DNA from: Deltaproteobacteria bacterium
Lineage (GTDB): Bacteria; Desulfobacterota; Desulfuromonadia; Geobacterales; Geobacteraceae
DNA: 14,532 nt
Assembly (NCBI GenBank): GCA_021810985.1
Contig: JAJZQA010000020.1
Span: 864 to 15,395, forward strand
Direction of reading: 5' to 3'
Shown here: piece by piece, positions 6,415 to 13,773 of the stretch
How positions within the stretch are numbered: the first letter of the stretch is position 1
Layout: every line of letters starts with the position of its first letter
Made by a program: the position numbers and the translations under genes
The notes under the pieces: model-generated
Database searches by the model: none
What the model was told of the DNA's origin: nothing
What the model saw: the letters and a program-made list of their open reading frames with translations, nothing else

Positions 6415-8118
6415 TTGTCGTACCTTGTCTTAGCGAGAAAATGGCGGCCACAAACGTTCCAGGACCTTATCGGTCAGGAGCATGTCTGCCGGACGCTGCA
6501 GAATGCAATCGAGTCTGGCCGGGTTGCCCATGCGTTTCTTTTTACCGGTGCACGAGGCGTTGGGAAGACCAGTGCTGCCCGCATTCTTGCCAAGGCACTC
6601 CAGTGTGAAAATGGACCGGTTCAAGAACCCTGCAATGCCTGTCCTGCCTGCCTTGAAATAACCTCCGGGAATTCCGTGGATGTTATCGAGATCGACGGGG
6701 CCTCCAATACCGGTGTCGAAGACATTCGCGAGCTCAGAGAGAACATAAAATATCTCCCGTCTCGCTGCCGTTTTAAGATTTTTATCATCGACGAAGTTCA
6801 CATGCTTTCCACGAGCGCCTTCAATGCGCTTCTCAAGACGCTGGAAGAGCCTCCTCCCCACGTAAAATTCATTTTTGCCACCACTGAACCCCATAAGGTC
6901 CCCATTACTATTCTCTCCCGGTGTCAACGGTTCGATTTCAAGAGGATTCCGCTGCCAAAGATTGTGGATCTACTGCGGACGATCGTGGCTGAAGAAAAGG
7001 TTGCCGTCAGCGAAGCATCCCTGACCGCCATTGCCCGCAAGGGTGACGGCAGCATGCGGGATTCTCTGTCGACCCTCGATCAGGTCCTGGCCTTTTGTGG
7101 TAATGGTGTTGAAGATGATGAGGTGATTGCTCTTCTTGGTGTTGTGGACCGCAGGCTGCTGCTGGAAACCTCCCGAGCCGTTTTTGCCCGGGACTGCCAG
7201 GCTGCTCTCGATATTGTGGCGCGGGTCGATTCCTTCGGCTATAATATGCGCTCATTTTGCCAGGAGTTGATCGATCACTTCAGAAATTTTGTCGTGCTGA
7301 AGGTTTTGGCTAACCCTGCTGAACTCCTTGATCTTGCTGAAGGAGAGCTGGCCGATATCCGTGAACAGGCCACCGCCGGGACCCTTGACCAGCTGCAGAG
7401 ATATTTGTCCATACTGTTGAAGGCCGAGGCCGAGATGTCCCTTTCCGGCTTTACGCGCCTAATCCTGGAAATGGCCCTGCTGAAGATGTGCACGCTGCTT
7501 CCGGTTGTCCCTGTCGATGAACTCATCGAGCGGCTCAAGGCGCTGGAGGGAGGGGGCGGGCAAAAATTGGCGTCTCCGTCCGTGGCGCCTCGTGCCCCGC
7601 AAGCAACGGTTCCCGCTACGACTCGTACCTTGGAGACGCCGGAGAAAACTCCGCCTGCTGCTGATCCGTCATCTTCCACTCCCACCCCCAGTCAAGAGGG
7701 TTGGCCGGGGTTTGTGGCCTTTGTCAACAGCGAGAAAATAAGCCTCGGCAAAATTCTGGAACATGGGCGCCCGTTGCAATTCAGCGCAAAAGATGTTGAG
7801 ATAGGTTTCCCCGCTGGGTCCTTTCATCTTTCCTGTCTCCAGGATGCCGAGACGCTGGCTTCGCTGACTGAGTTGGCGGCCCGATTCTGCAAGGCGACAC
7901 CTGCTGTCCGGTTGACTTCCCTCAATGGGGAACACAAGGGGCTTCCCTCAACGGTACAGGAAAAAAAAAGCCTTGAAGCTGACGGGCGGCAGCGAAAATT
8001 AGAAGAAGCAGCGCGTAAACACCCGCTTGTTACGGCGGCTGTCGAGATATTTGAAGCAGAAATTACGGAAGTAGTTGCACTGGAACGCGATGCTGGTGCA
8101 AAGGAGGAGATAGACTAA
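6415..8118 (+). CDS. dnaX: DNA polymerase III clamp-loader subunit gamma/tau
   Basis: A 567-aa AAA+ ATPase that loads the sliding clamp and ties it to the polymerase. Walker A is GARGVGKT (45-52), zinc ligands are C64, C73, C76 and C79, Walker B is DEVH (126-129), sensor 1 is near TTE (156-158), and the arginine-finger motif is SRC (168-170). The oligomerisation domain runs to about 370. A Pro/Ala/Thr linker (about 378-428) leads to a tau-like C-terminal region ending with HPLVTAAVEIFEAE. The start is set by homology: TTG 6415 gives MSYLVLARKWRPQTF, the family N-terminus. The frame stays open back to GTG 6343, but those codons look unrelated. The ribosome site GTGAGG (6398-6403) is far (11 bases), which with TTG suggests modest translation. 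The 208-base spacer after ffs holds only weak hairpins and no clear promoter. The stop overlaps the ybaB ATG by one base. Confidence 0.95.
   Translation: MSYLVLARKWRPQTFQDLIGQEHVCRTLQNAIESGRVAHAFLFTGARGVGKTSAARILAKALQCENGPVQEPCNACPACLEITSGNSVDVIEIDGASNTGVEDIRELRENIKYLPSRCRFKIFIIDEVHMLSTSAFNALLKTLEEPPPHVKFIFATTEPHKVPITILSRCQRFDFKRIPLPKIVDLLRTIVAEEKVAVSEASLTAIARKGDGSMRDSLSTLDQVLAFCGNGVEDDEVIALLGVVDRRLLLETSRAVFARDCQAALDIVARVDSFGYNMRSFCQELIDHFRNFVVLKVLANPAELLDLAEGELADIREQATAGTLDQLQRYLSILLKAEAEMSLSGFTRLILEMALLKMCTLLPVVPVDELIERLKALEGGGGQKLASPSVAPRAPQATVPATTRTLETPEKTPPAADPSSSTPTPSQEGWPGFVAFVNSEKISLGKILEHGRPLQFSAKDVEIGFPAGSFHLSCLQDAETLASLTELAARFCKATPAVRLTSLNGEHKGLPSTVQEKKSLEADGRQRKLEEAARKHPLVTAAVEIFEAEITEVVALERDAGAKEEID
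7961..7969 (+). promoter_or_regulatory. A9 run, possible dnaX slippage or frameshift site
   Basis: Nine consecutive A bases cover codons 516-519 of dnaX (GAA AAA AAA AGC), giving an in-phase A-AAA-AAA heptamer. A -1 shift would end two codons later (about 520 aa) and a +1 shift at about 528 aa. Either removes the last 39-47 residues, including the conserved C-terminal HPLV segment. dnaX genes of other bacteria use A-runs to make a short gamma form; use here is not shown. Confidence 0.35.
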
Positions 8119-8432
8119 TGTCCAAGGGTTTAGCGCAAATAATGAAGCAGGCGCAGCAGATGCAACAGAAAATGGCACGCCTTCAGGAAGAGGCCAGCCA
8201 AAAAACCGCCGAAGTCTCTGTCGGCGGGGGGGCTGTAACTGCTGTCGTGAATGGTAAGAACCAGGTTTTGTCGTTGTCGATTCGTAAAGAGGCGGTTGAT
8301 CCGGAAGATGTGGAAATGCTCCAGGACCTGGTAGTTTCCGCGGTTAACGAGGCTCTCAAAAAAGTTCAAAGTGAAGTGGCCGCCGAAATGGAAAAAATTA
8401 CCGGCGGTATGAATATCCCGGGACTTTTCTGA
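8118..8432 (+). CDS. ybaB: nucleoid-associated protein YbaB/EbfC
   Basis: A 104-aa DNA-binding protein of the YbaB/EbfC family, which dimerises into a tweezer shape and coats DNA. It shows the family layout: an N-terminal helix rich in Gln and Met (MSKGLAQIMKQAQQMQQKM), a central sheet with VGGGAVTAVVNGKNQVLSLSI, then a C-terminal helix and the GGMNIPGLF tail. ATG 8118 overlaps the dnaX stop as TAATG, with a strong AAGGAGGAG at 8101-8109. Tight coupling to dnaX and closeness to recR are the usual context for this family. Normal length for the family. Confidence 0.95.
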   Translation: MSKGLAQIMKQAQQMQQKMARLQEEASQKTAEVSVGGGAVTAVVNGKNQVLSLSIRKEAVDPEDVEMLQDLVVSAVNEALKKVQSEVAAEMEKITGGMNIPGLF

Positions 8433-8652
8433 GAAAAAAGCCTGAAAGAATCGATTATCGCTACATGTAGCACCGACTGGCTCGCGGAGGTTGGCTGTAT
8501 TGTCCTGCCTTCTCGGGCCATTCTTGTTTTCGGCAGCGGAAATACAGTGAATAACTTTGATCCACGGCTTCTGAAAATTTTATGCTTTTACTCTTTGTAG
8601 AAAATTGTTATATTTCAAAATTCATCACAAAAACAGTAGGTTTTTAGTTATT

Positions 8653-8678
8653 GTAAAATGTGCCCGAGCCCATTTTAC
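8653..8678. repeat. inverted repeat overlapping the recR -35 box
   Basis: GTAAAATG (8653-8660) and CATTTTAC (8671-8678) are perfect 8-bp arms around 10 bases. The right arm covers five bases of the putative recR -35 box (8674-8679). The arrangement is that of an operator for a dimeric regulator. No T-run follows, so a terminator is unlikely. Confidence 0.4.
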
Positions 8679-8702
8679 TTATCATAAAAAATAGGTTATA
8701 TT
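8674..8702 (+). promoter_or_regulatory. candidate recR promoter giving a near-leaderless mRNA
   Basis: TTTACT (8674-8679, four of six) and TATATT (8697-8702, five of six) have an ideal 17-base spacer. Transcription would begin near 8709, only about 6 bases before the recR ATG, which has no Shine-Dalgarno sequence. Confidence 0.45.
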
Positions 8703-8714
8703 TTTATCGCCGTT

Positions 8715-9308
8715 ATGATACATTTCTCGCAATCCCTGACCAGGCTGATAGGAGAGTTGAAGAAGTTGCCCGGAGTCGGGGAGCGAACTGCCCTCCGGCT
8801 GGCATTTCATATTTTGAAATCGCCCCGGATGGCTGAGTCCCTGGCCGAGAGTCTTCTTGATGTCAGCAGAAGTGTCAGATTTTGTTCCGTTTGCTTCGGC
8901 ATTACGGAAGAAGACCCTTGTTGCATCTGCAACGGAACCAGGGATGATTCGATGCTTTGCGTGGTGGAGGAGCCACAGGATTTGCTGGCTGTCGAGCGGA
9001 GCGGTGCTTTCCGGGGGCGATACCACGTTCTACATGGCGCGCTTTCCCCACTGAATGGCGTGATGCCGGGAGACCTGAAAATTGCCGAGCTTATGAAGCG
9101 ACTTGAAGGCTCGGAAATTCGTGAAATCGTCCTGGCAACCAACTTTACCGTTGAGGGTGAAGCAACGGCGCTCTACCTGAGCGGACTCATAAAATCTTCT
9201 GGTATCAAAGTTACCCGACTTGCCCATGGCATGCCCATTGGCGGTGACCTCGAATATGTGGATGCCGCTACGGTTCAAAGAGCCTTGGAAGGTCGCAACG
9301 AGCTCTGA
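8715..9308 (+). CDS. recR: recombination mediator RecR
   Basis: A 197-aa full-length RecR, the ring-forming partner of RecF and RecO that helps RecA load on SSB-coated gaps. It has an N-terminal helix-hairpin-helix (about 8-30, LKKLPGVGERTALRLA), a zinc finger C57-x2-C60-x8-C69-x2-C72, a TOPRIM domain (about 80-175) with VVEEPQDLLAVE, and a C-terminal Walker-B-like region ending in HGMPIGGDLEYVD. ATG 8715 gives the expected N-terminus, yet no purine-rich ribosome site precedes it. Translation may rely on a leaderless or AT-rich unstructured start. It is separated from ybaB by 282 bases and followed 75 bases later by nifJ. Confidence 0.95.
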   Translation: MIHFSQSLTRLIGELKKLPGVGERTALRLAFHILKSPRMAESLAESLLDVSRSVRFCSVCFGITEEDPCCICNGTRDDSMLCVVEEPQDLLAVERSGAFRGRYHVLHGALSPLNGVMPGDLKIAELMKRLEGSEIREIVLATNFTVEGEATALYLSGLIKSSGIKVTRLAHGMPIGGDLEYVDAATVQRALEGRNEL

Positions 9309-9323
9309 CGGCTCAAGCAGCCG
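9309..9323 (+). other. small hairpin after recR stop
   Basis: CGGCT (9309-9313) and AGCCG (9319-9323) form a 5-bp stem with a 5-base loop directly after the recR TGA. There is no T-run, so it probably does not terminate. No convincing promoter is visible before nifJ, so read-through from recR is plausible. Confidence 0.25.
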
Positions 9324-9383
9324 CATGAGACCCAAATAATGACCCGAGTTTGGTCAGAACAGCAACTCAAGGAGGAGTTTTGC

Positions 9384-12300
9384 ATGAAACGCAAAATGGT
9401 TACGATCGATGGGAACACCGCCGCAGCCTATGTAGCCCATGCAACTAACGAAGTAATCGCAATCTACCCCATTACACCGTCTTCCGTGATGGGTGAAATT
9501 TCCGATGAAAAGAGTGCCAAGGGCGAAAAAAATATCTGGGGCACCGTGCCCTTGGTAACCGAAATGCAATCGGAGGGAGGAGCGGCCGGAGCTGTTCACG
9601 GCGCACTTCAGGCCGGGGCTTTGACCACAACCTTTACGGCCAGTCAGGGCCTGCTCCTGATGATCCCCAATATGTTCAAGATCGCGGGTGAGTTGACCTC
9701 AACCGTGTTTCATGTCTCCGCTCGTGCCATTGCCGCCCAGGCGCTTTCGATCTTTGGCGACCATTCGGACGTGATGGCTTGCCGGTCAACCGGCTGGGCA
9801 ATGCTCTGCTCGAATAATGTACAGGAAGTCATGGACTTTGCCCTGATTTCCCAAGCAGCCACACTCCGTTCGCGCGTGCCGTTTCTGCATTTCTTCGACG
9901 GTTTCCGTACCTCGCATGAAATCCAGAAAGTGGAAGAAATGACCTATGATGATATGCGGGCCCTGCTGGACGAAGATTTGATCACCGCACATCGTGAGCG
10001 CGCACTTTCACCTGATCACCCGGTGTTGCGCGGTTCCTCCCAGAATCCGGACGTCTATTTCCAGGGCCGGGAGACGGTCAATAAATATTACCTGGATGCC
10101 CCGCAGATCGTTCAGGAGGAAATGGACAAATTTGCCAAGCAGCTTGGCCGCCAGTACAAATTGGTTGATTATGTCGGCGCGCCGGATGCTGATCGTGTCG
10201 TCGTCATCATGGGTTCCGGTGCAGATGCCGTGCACAAGACCGTGGAAACCCTGGTTTCCCGAGGTGAAAAGGTCGGCGTATTGAAGGTCCGGCTCTATCG
10301 TCCGTTCCCTGCCGATGCATTTGTTGCCGCATTACCGGCGACCGTTAAGAAGATTGCCGTCATGGATCGTACCAAGGAACCCGGTTCCCTTGGCGAGCCG
10401 CTCTACCTCGACGTTCGCACCGCAATTGGCGAAAAGATGGAGGAAAAGACCACCCCGTTCAACTCCTACCCGAAAATTGTCGGTGGACGTTATGCCCTTG
10501 GCTCCAAGGAATTTACCCCTGCGATGGTCAAGGGAATCTTTGATAATCTTGCCGAGGAAACACCGAAGAATCATTTTGTCGTCGGTATTAATGATGATGT
10601 CTGCGGTACGAGCATCGACTACGATCCCTCGTTTACCAATATCTCTTCCGGGATCTATTCCGCGGTATTCTTCGGACTCGGATCTGACGGAACGGTGGGC
10701 GCCAACAAGAACTCCATCAAGATCATCGGCGAAAAAACCGACAACAATGTCCAGGCCTACTTTGTCTATGACTCAAAAAAGGCCGGTACCGTTACTATTT
10801 CCCATCTCCGTTTCGGCAAGAATCCTATCAGGGCGCCATACCTTGTTACCCGGCCCGATTTTATTGCCTGTCATAACTTCACCTTCCTGGAAAAGTACGA
10901 CATGCTCTCCAAGGCGAAGGACGGTGCTCCGTTCCTGCTCTGCTCTCTGTACGACAAGGATGAAGTATGGGATAACATTCCCCGCGAAGTTCAGCAGCAG
11001 ATTATTGACAAAAAACTCAAGTTTTATGTGATCAATGCGGTGAAATTGGCGGAAGAATTGGGTCTCGGGGCTCGCATCAATGTCATCATGCAGACCGCCT
11101 TCTTCAAGATTTCAAACGTAATTCCCATTGAAACCGCTGTTAAATCCATTAAGGATGCCATCAAGAAGAGCTATGGCAAGGCCGGCGAGCGGGTTGTCGC
11201 AATGAACAACCAGGCCGTTGACGCAACCTTCGAGCACCTCTTCGAAGTCACCGTCCCGAAAAAGGCCACCAGCAAGATTACCATCAAGTCGCCAATCAGC
11301 CCGGATGCCCCCGAATTCCTCAGGAATGTTACCGCGGAGATCATTTCCGGCCGCGGCGATCAGCTTCCGGTGTCGGCTATGCCCGCGGATGGTACTTTCC
11401 CGACCGGCTCATCCTGCTTTGAAAAGAGAAATATCGCTGTTGATATTCCCCGGTGGGACAAGGATCTCTGCATTCAATGCGCCATCTGCTCATTTGTCTG
11501 TCCCCATGCTTCCATCCGGATGAAGGTCTACGATCCCTCGTTCCTGAAAGGCGCACCGGAAAGCTTCCTTTCCGTGGATGCCCGTGGTGCTGATTTCAAG
11601 GGGATGGCGTGCAGCGTCCAGGTGGCGCCGGAAGATTGTACCGGTTGCGGAGCCTGCGTCCAGAATTGCCCGGCGAAAAGCAAGGTGGATCCGGATCACA
11701 AAGCGATAAATATGACTTTCAAGGCTCCTATCAGAGAAACGGAAGCGAAAAATTGGGATTTCTTCCTCACTATTCCTGATACCAATACGTCGCTCGTCAA
11801 GCGCGATACTTTGAAAGGCAGCCAGCTGATTACGCCGTTGTTCGAATTTTCCGGCGCCTGCGCCGGTTGTGGAGAAACGCCCTATGTGAAGCTCCTCTCG
11901 CAGCTTTTCGGCGACCGGGCTCTTATTGCCAACGCTACCGGCTGTACTTCCATTTACGGCGGCAACCTCCCAACCACACCGTGGACGAAACGTGCTGATG
12001 GCCGTGGCCCGGCTTGGTCCAATTCCCTGTTTGAAGACAATGCCGAGTTCGGTCTCGGGATGCGGTTGACTGTCGACAAGCTTTCACAGATGGCTCACGA
12101 GATGCTGGTTCAGGTCATGGGGTCCGATTGTACGGGCGCCGCTGACATCAAAGATATCCTCGTTGCCATCAAGGACGCCGATCAATCCAGCCAGGCGGAT
12201 ATCGAGGCCCAGCGTGAGCGAGTTGCGATCCTGAAGGAGAAGCTTGCCTCCTGTAAAGGTCCTCTGGCGAAACGTTTCCTTTCCGTTGCCGATTATCTGG

Positions 12301-12968
12301 TGAAAAAGTCGGTTTGGAGCCTCGGCGGAGACGGTTGGGCCTATGATATCGGTTTTGGCGGCCTGGACCATGTTATTGCTTCGGGTAAAAACATCAATCT
12401 TCTGGTTCTTGACACCGAGGTCTATTCCAATACCGGCGGTCAGGCATCAAAGGCCACACCACTCGGGGCGGTCGCCCAGTTCGCAGCGGGTGGTAAGGCC
12501 ATGCCGAAGAAGGACCTCGGCCTGATTGCCATGACTTACGGCACCGCGTATGTTGCCTCGATTTCCTTGGCCAATCCGGCCCAGGCCGTCAAGGCGTTTA
12601 TCGAAGCAGAAGCCTTTGACGGGCCCTCTCTCATCCTTGCCTATGCCCACTGCATTGCCCACGGGATCAACATGACCTGTGGCATAGAGGAGCAGAAAAA
12701 GGCGGTTGAGTGCGGACACTGGCCACTATTCCGCTATAATCCGGCGCTTGCCGCGGAAGGCAAGAATCCATTGCAGCTGGACAGCAAGGCTCCGACGCTC
12801 TCGTTTGAGGAATATGCTCTCGGAGAGAATCGTTACCGCGTGCTGAAGAAGGTGAATCCGAAAGGTGCCGAGCGACTTTTCCAGCAGGCGAACAAATGGA
12901 CTGCTCGCCGGTTTGCCCTCTATCAGCAGATGGCGGAAATGATGTATTCAGACGAAAAGAAAAAATAA
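9384..12968 (+). CDS. nifJ: pyruvate:ferredoxin (flavodoxin) oxidoreductase, homodimeric type
   Basis: A 1194-aa enzyme interconverting pyruvate + CoA + oxidised ferredoxin with acetyl-CoA + CO2 + reduced ferredoxin. All family domains are fused in one chain. T31 (YPITPSS), E64 and R114 sit where I recall the substrate and cofactor residues of the Desulfovibrio africanus enzyme. Two 4Fe-4S clusters use C696/699/702/706 and C752/755/758/762. The third uses C826, C829, C854 and probably C1099. Thiamine pyrophosphate binds at GGDGWAYDIG through NTGGQ (about 980-1020). The start is ATG 9384 behind AAGGAGGAG (9369-9377); an in-frame ATG at 9339 lacks such a site and would add 15 unlikely residues. 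In acetate-oxidising relatives this enzyme is thought to make pyruvate for biosynthesis. It is followed by its own terminator. Confidence 0.97.
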   Translation: MKRKMVTIDGNTAAAYVAHATNEVIAIYPITPSSVMGEISDEKSAKGEKNIWGTVPLVTEMQSEGGAAGAVHGALQAGALTTTFTASQGLLLMIPNMFKIAGELTSTVFHVSARAIAAQALSIFGDHSDVMACRSTGWAMLCSNNVQEVMDFALISQAATLRSRVPFLHFFDGFRTSHEIQKVEEMTYDDMRALLDEDLITAHRERALSPDHPVLRGSSQNPDVYFQGRETVNKYYLDAPQIVQEEMDKFAKQLGRQYKLVDYVGAPDADRVVVIMGSGADAVHKTVETLVSRGEKVGVLKVRLYRPFPADAFVAALPATVKKIAVMDRTKEPGSLGEPLYLDVRTAIGEKMEEKTTPFNSYPKIVGGRYALGSKEFTPAMVKGIFDNLAEETPKNHFVVGINDDVCGTSIDYDPSFTNISSGIYSAVFFGLGSDGTVGANKNSIKIIGEKTDNNVQAYFVYDSKKAGTVTISHLRFGKNPIRAPYLVTRPDFIACHNFTFLEKYDMLSKAKDGAPFLLCSLYDKDEVWDNIPREVQQQIIDKKLKFYVINAVKLAEELGLGARINVIMQTAFFKISNVIPIETAVKSIKDAIKKSYGKAGERVVAMNNQAVDATFEHLFEVTVPKKATSKITIKSPISPDAPEFLRNVTAEIISGRGDQLPVSAMPADGTFPTGSSCFEKRNIAVDIPRWDKDLCIQCAICSFVCPHASIRMKVYDPSFLKGAPESFLSVDARGADFKGMACSVQVAPEDCTGCGACVQNCPAKSKVDPDHKAINMTFKAPIRETEAKNWDFFLTIPDTNTSLVKRDTLKGSQLITPLFEFSGACAGCGETPYVKLLSQLFGDRALIANATGCTSIYGGNLPTTPWTKRADGRGPAWSNSLFEDNAEFGLGMRLTVDKLSQMAHEMLVQVMGSDCTGAADIKDILVAIKDADQSSQADIEAQRERVAILKEKLASCKGPLAKRFLSVADYLVKKSVWSLGGDGWAYDIGFGGLDHVIASGKNINLLVLDTEVYSNTGGQASKATPLGAVAQFAAGGKAMPKKDLGLIAMTYGTAYVASISLANPAQAVKAFIEAEAFDGPSLILAYAHCIAHGINMTCGIEEQKKAVECGHWPLFRYNPALAAEGKNPLQLDSKAPTLSFEEYALGENRYRVLKKVNPKGAERLFQQANKWTARRFALYQQMAEMMYSDEKKK

Positions 12969-13001
12969 CGCCTCGACACGTCTCACCAATATGTATTACC
13001 T

Positions 13002-13037
13002 GCTCCGGAAGGTCTCGGCTTTCCGGAGCATTTTTTT
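13002..13037 (+). terminator. intrinsic terminator of nifJ
   Basis: GCTCCGGAA (13002-13010) and TTCCGGAGC (13021-13029) form a perfect 9-bp stem with a 10-base loop, followed by A and seven T (13031-13037). It lies 33 bases after the nifJ stop and cleanly separates nifJ from mglBA. Confidence 0.93.
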
Positions 13038-13041
13038 GTCA

Positions 13042-13074
13042 GGTCTGAGACCGCCCGGGAAAGAGACCCCGGGC
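13042..13074. repeat. two adjacent inverted repeats upstream of the mglB promoter
   Basis: GGTCT-G-AGACC (13042-13052) is directly followed by GCCCGGG (13053-13059), 8 bases, and CCCGGGC (13068-13074). Both are perfect. They sit about 40 bases upstream of the mglB -35 box and just after the nifJ terminator. The motif GAGACC occurs twice (13047-13052, 13063-13068) and can also pair with GGTCTC in the terminator loop (13011-13016). Function unknown. Confidence 0.45.
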
Positions 13075-13114
13075 CGTTCGGCGTTACGCTGTTTTGTTAG
13101 GATAATTTAAAACC

Positions 13115-13143
13115 TTGATAAGTCTGGGCGGTTTTGTTATAAA
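13115..13143 (+). promoter_or_regulatory. promoter of mglBA
   Basis: TTGATA (13115-13120, five of six) and TATAAA (13138-13143, five of six) are spaced by 17 bases. Transcription would begin near 13150, about 40 bases before the mglB ATG. The 9-mer GTTTTGTTA occurs at 13091-13099 and again at 13131-13139, exactly 40 bases apart, the second touching the -10 box. Confidence 0.7.
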
Positions 13144-13189
13144 ATGACCCGCTGCCCAATTAATTCGTACAGCACGAGGGGTGTGTGCA

Positions 13190-13681
13190 ATGTCGACTGC
13201 GCAAATGGTCATGTATGATGACGACTTCAAGCAGTTAAATATTATTTTGGAAAAACTGCTGAGGGAAGCCAACGCCAAGGTGATTTTCCTGGTGGACAAA
13301 AACGGTCAGTTGATCTCGGGAGTGGGGGAAACCGAACGTTTTGACACGACGTCCCTGGCCTCACTCACCGCAGGCAACATCGCTGCAACCGGCGGGTTGG
13401 CGAAGCTGATTGGCGAAAAAGAGTTTTCGATTCTCTTTCACGAAGGGGAAAAGGATAACCTGCATATCTCCATCGTCGGAAGTCGCGTTATTCTGGTGGT
13501 GCTCTTTGACAGCCGCTCTTCCTTGGGACTGGTCCGGCTCAGGGTGAAAAAAGCTTCGGAAGAACTTTCCCAGATTTTCGACAGCCTGGCAAAAAGGGCT
13601 GAAGAGAGGGAAAAAAACGGCGAGAGTGATTTTCCTTTTGCCGAGATCACCGACGACGATATCGATAATTTGTTCAGTTAG
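13190..13681 (+). CDS. mglB: MglB, Roadblock/LC7 GTPase-activating partner of MglA
   Basis: A 163-aa Roadblock/LC7 protein. The domain (about 10-130) shows KVIFLVDKNGQLIS, DTTSLASLTAGNIAATGGLAKLIG, IVGSRVILVVLFD and SLGLVRLRVKKASEEL, nearly matching Myxococcus MglB as I recall it. The acidic tail PFAEITDDDIDNLFS (149-163) corresponds to the C-terminal helix that contacts MglA in Myxococcus. MglB dimers bind one MglA and raise its GTP hydrolysis, and help set cell polarity. The start is ATG 13190, placed about 8 bases after GAGGGG (13176-13181); the GTG at 13181 overlaps that site. It precedes mglA by 92 bases and shares its promoter. Confidence 0.93.
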   Translation: MSTAQMVMYDDDFKQLNIILEKLLREANAKVIFLVDKNGQLISGVGETERFDTTSLASLTAGNIAATGGLAKLIGEKEFSILFHEGEKDNLHISIVGSRVILVVLFDSRSSLGLVRLRVKKASEELSQIFDSLAKRAEEREKNGESDFPFAEITDDDIDNLFS

Positions 13682-13689
13682 CAACATTG

Positions 13690-13712
13690 ACCGGCAGGCT
13701 GACCTGTCTGGT
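13690..13712 (+). other. hairpin in the mglB-mglA spacer
   Basis: ACC-GGCAGG (13690-13698), loop CTGA, then CCTGTC-T-GGT (13703-13712) gives 9 pairs with one G-U and one bulged T. It begins 8 bases after the mglB stop. There is no T-run, so it more likely tunes mRNA stability, and hence the MglB:MglA ratio, than terminates. Confidence 0.4.
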
Positions 13713-13773
13713 TGACGTACAGAGATTTTACGCTGCATTTTCAAAAGTACTTTATCATCAGAGGTGACGCCAG

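Larger units (their letters stand above)
8433..8714 (+). other. 282-base structured, AT-rich spacer between ybaB and recR
   Basis: No coding frame is supported here. It holds, in order: a perfect 12-bp palindrome GCTACATGTAGC (8460-8471); a long bulged hairpin with arms CTGTATT-CTGCC and GGCAG-AATACAG (8495-8547); an AT-rich stretch (about 8565-8660); an 8-bp inverted repeat GTAAAATG/CATTTTAC (8653-8678); and a candidate recR promoter. The usual dnaX-ybaB-recR gene run is thus interrupted by an unusually long spacer. Confidence 0.5.

Noticed and set aside
10315..11031. 238-aa open frame on the plus strand inside nifJ
   Set aside because: Its translation is dominated by Arg, Ser and Pro, typical of a shifted frame in GC-rich coding DNA, and nifJ is certain across this stretch.
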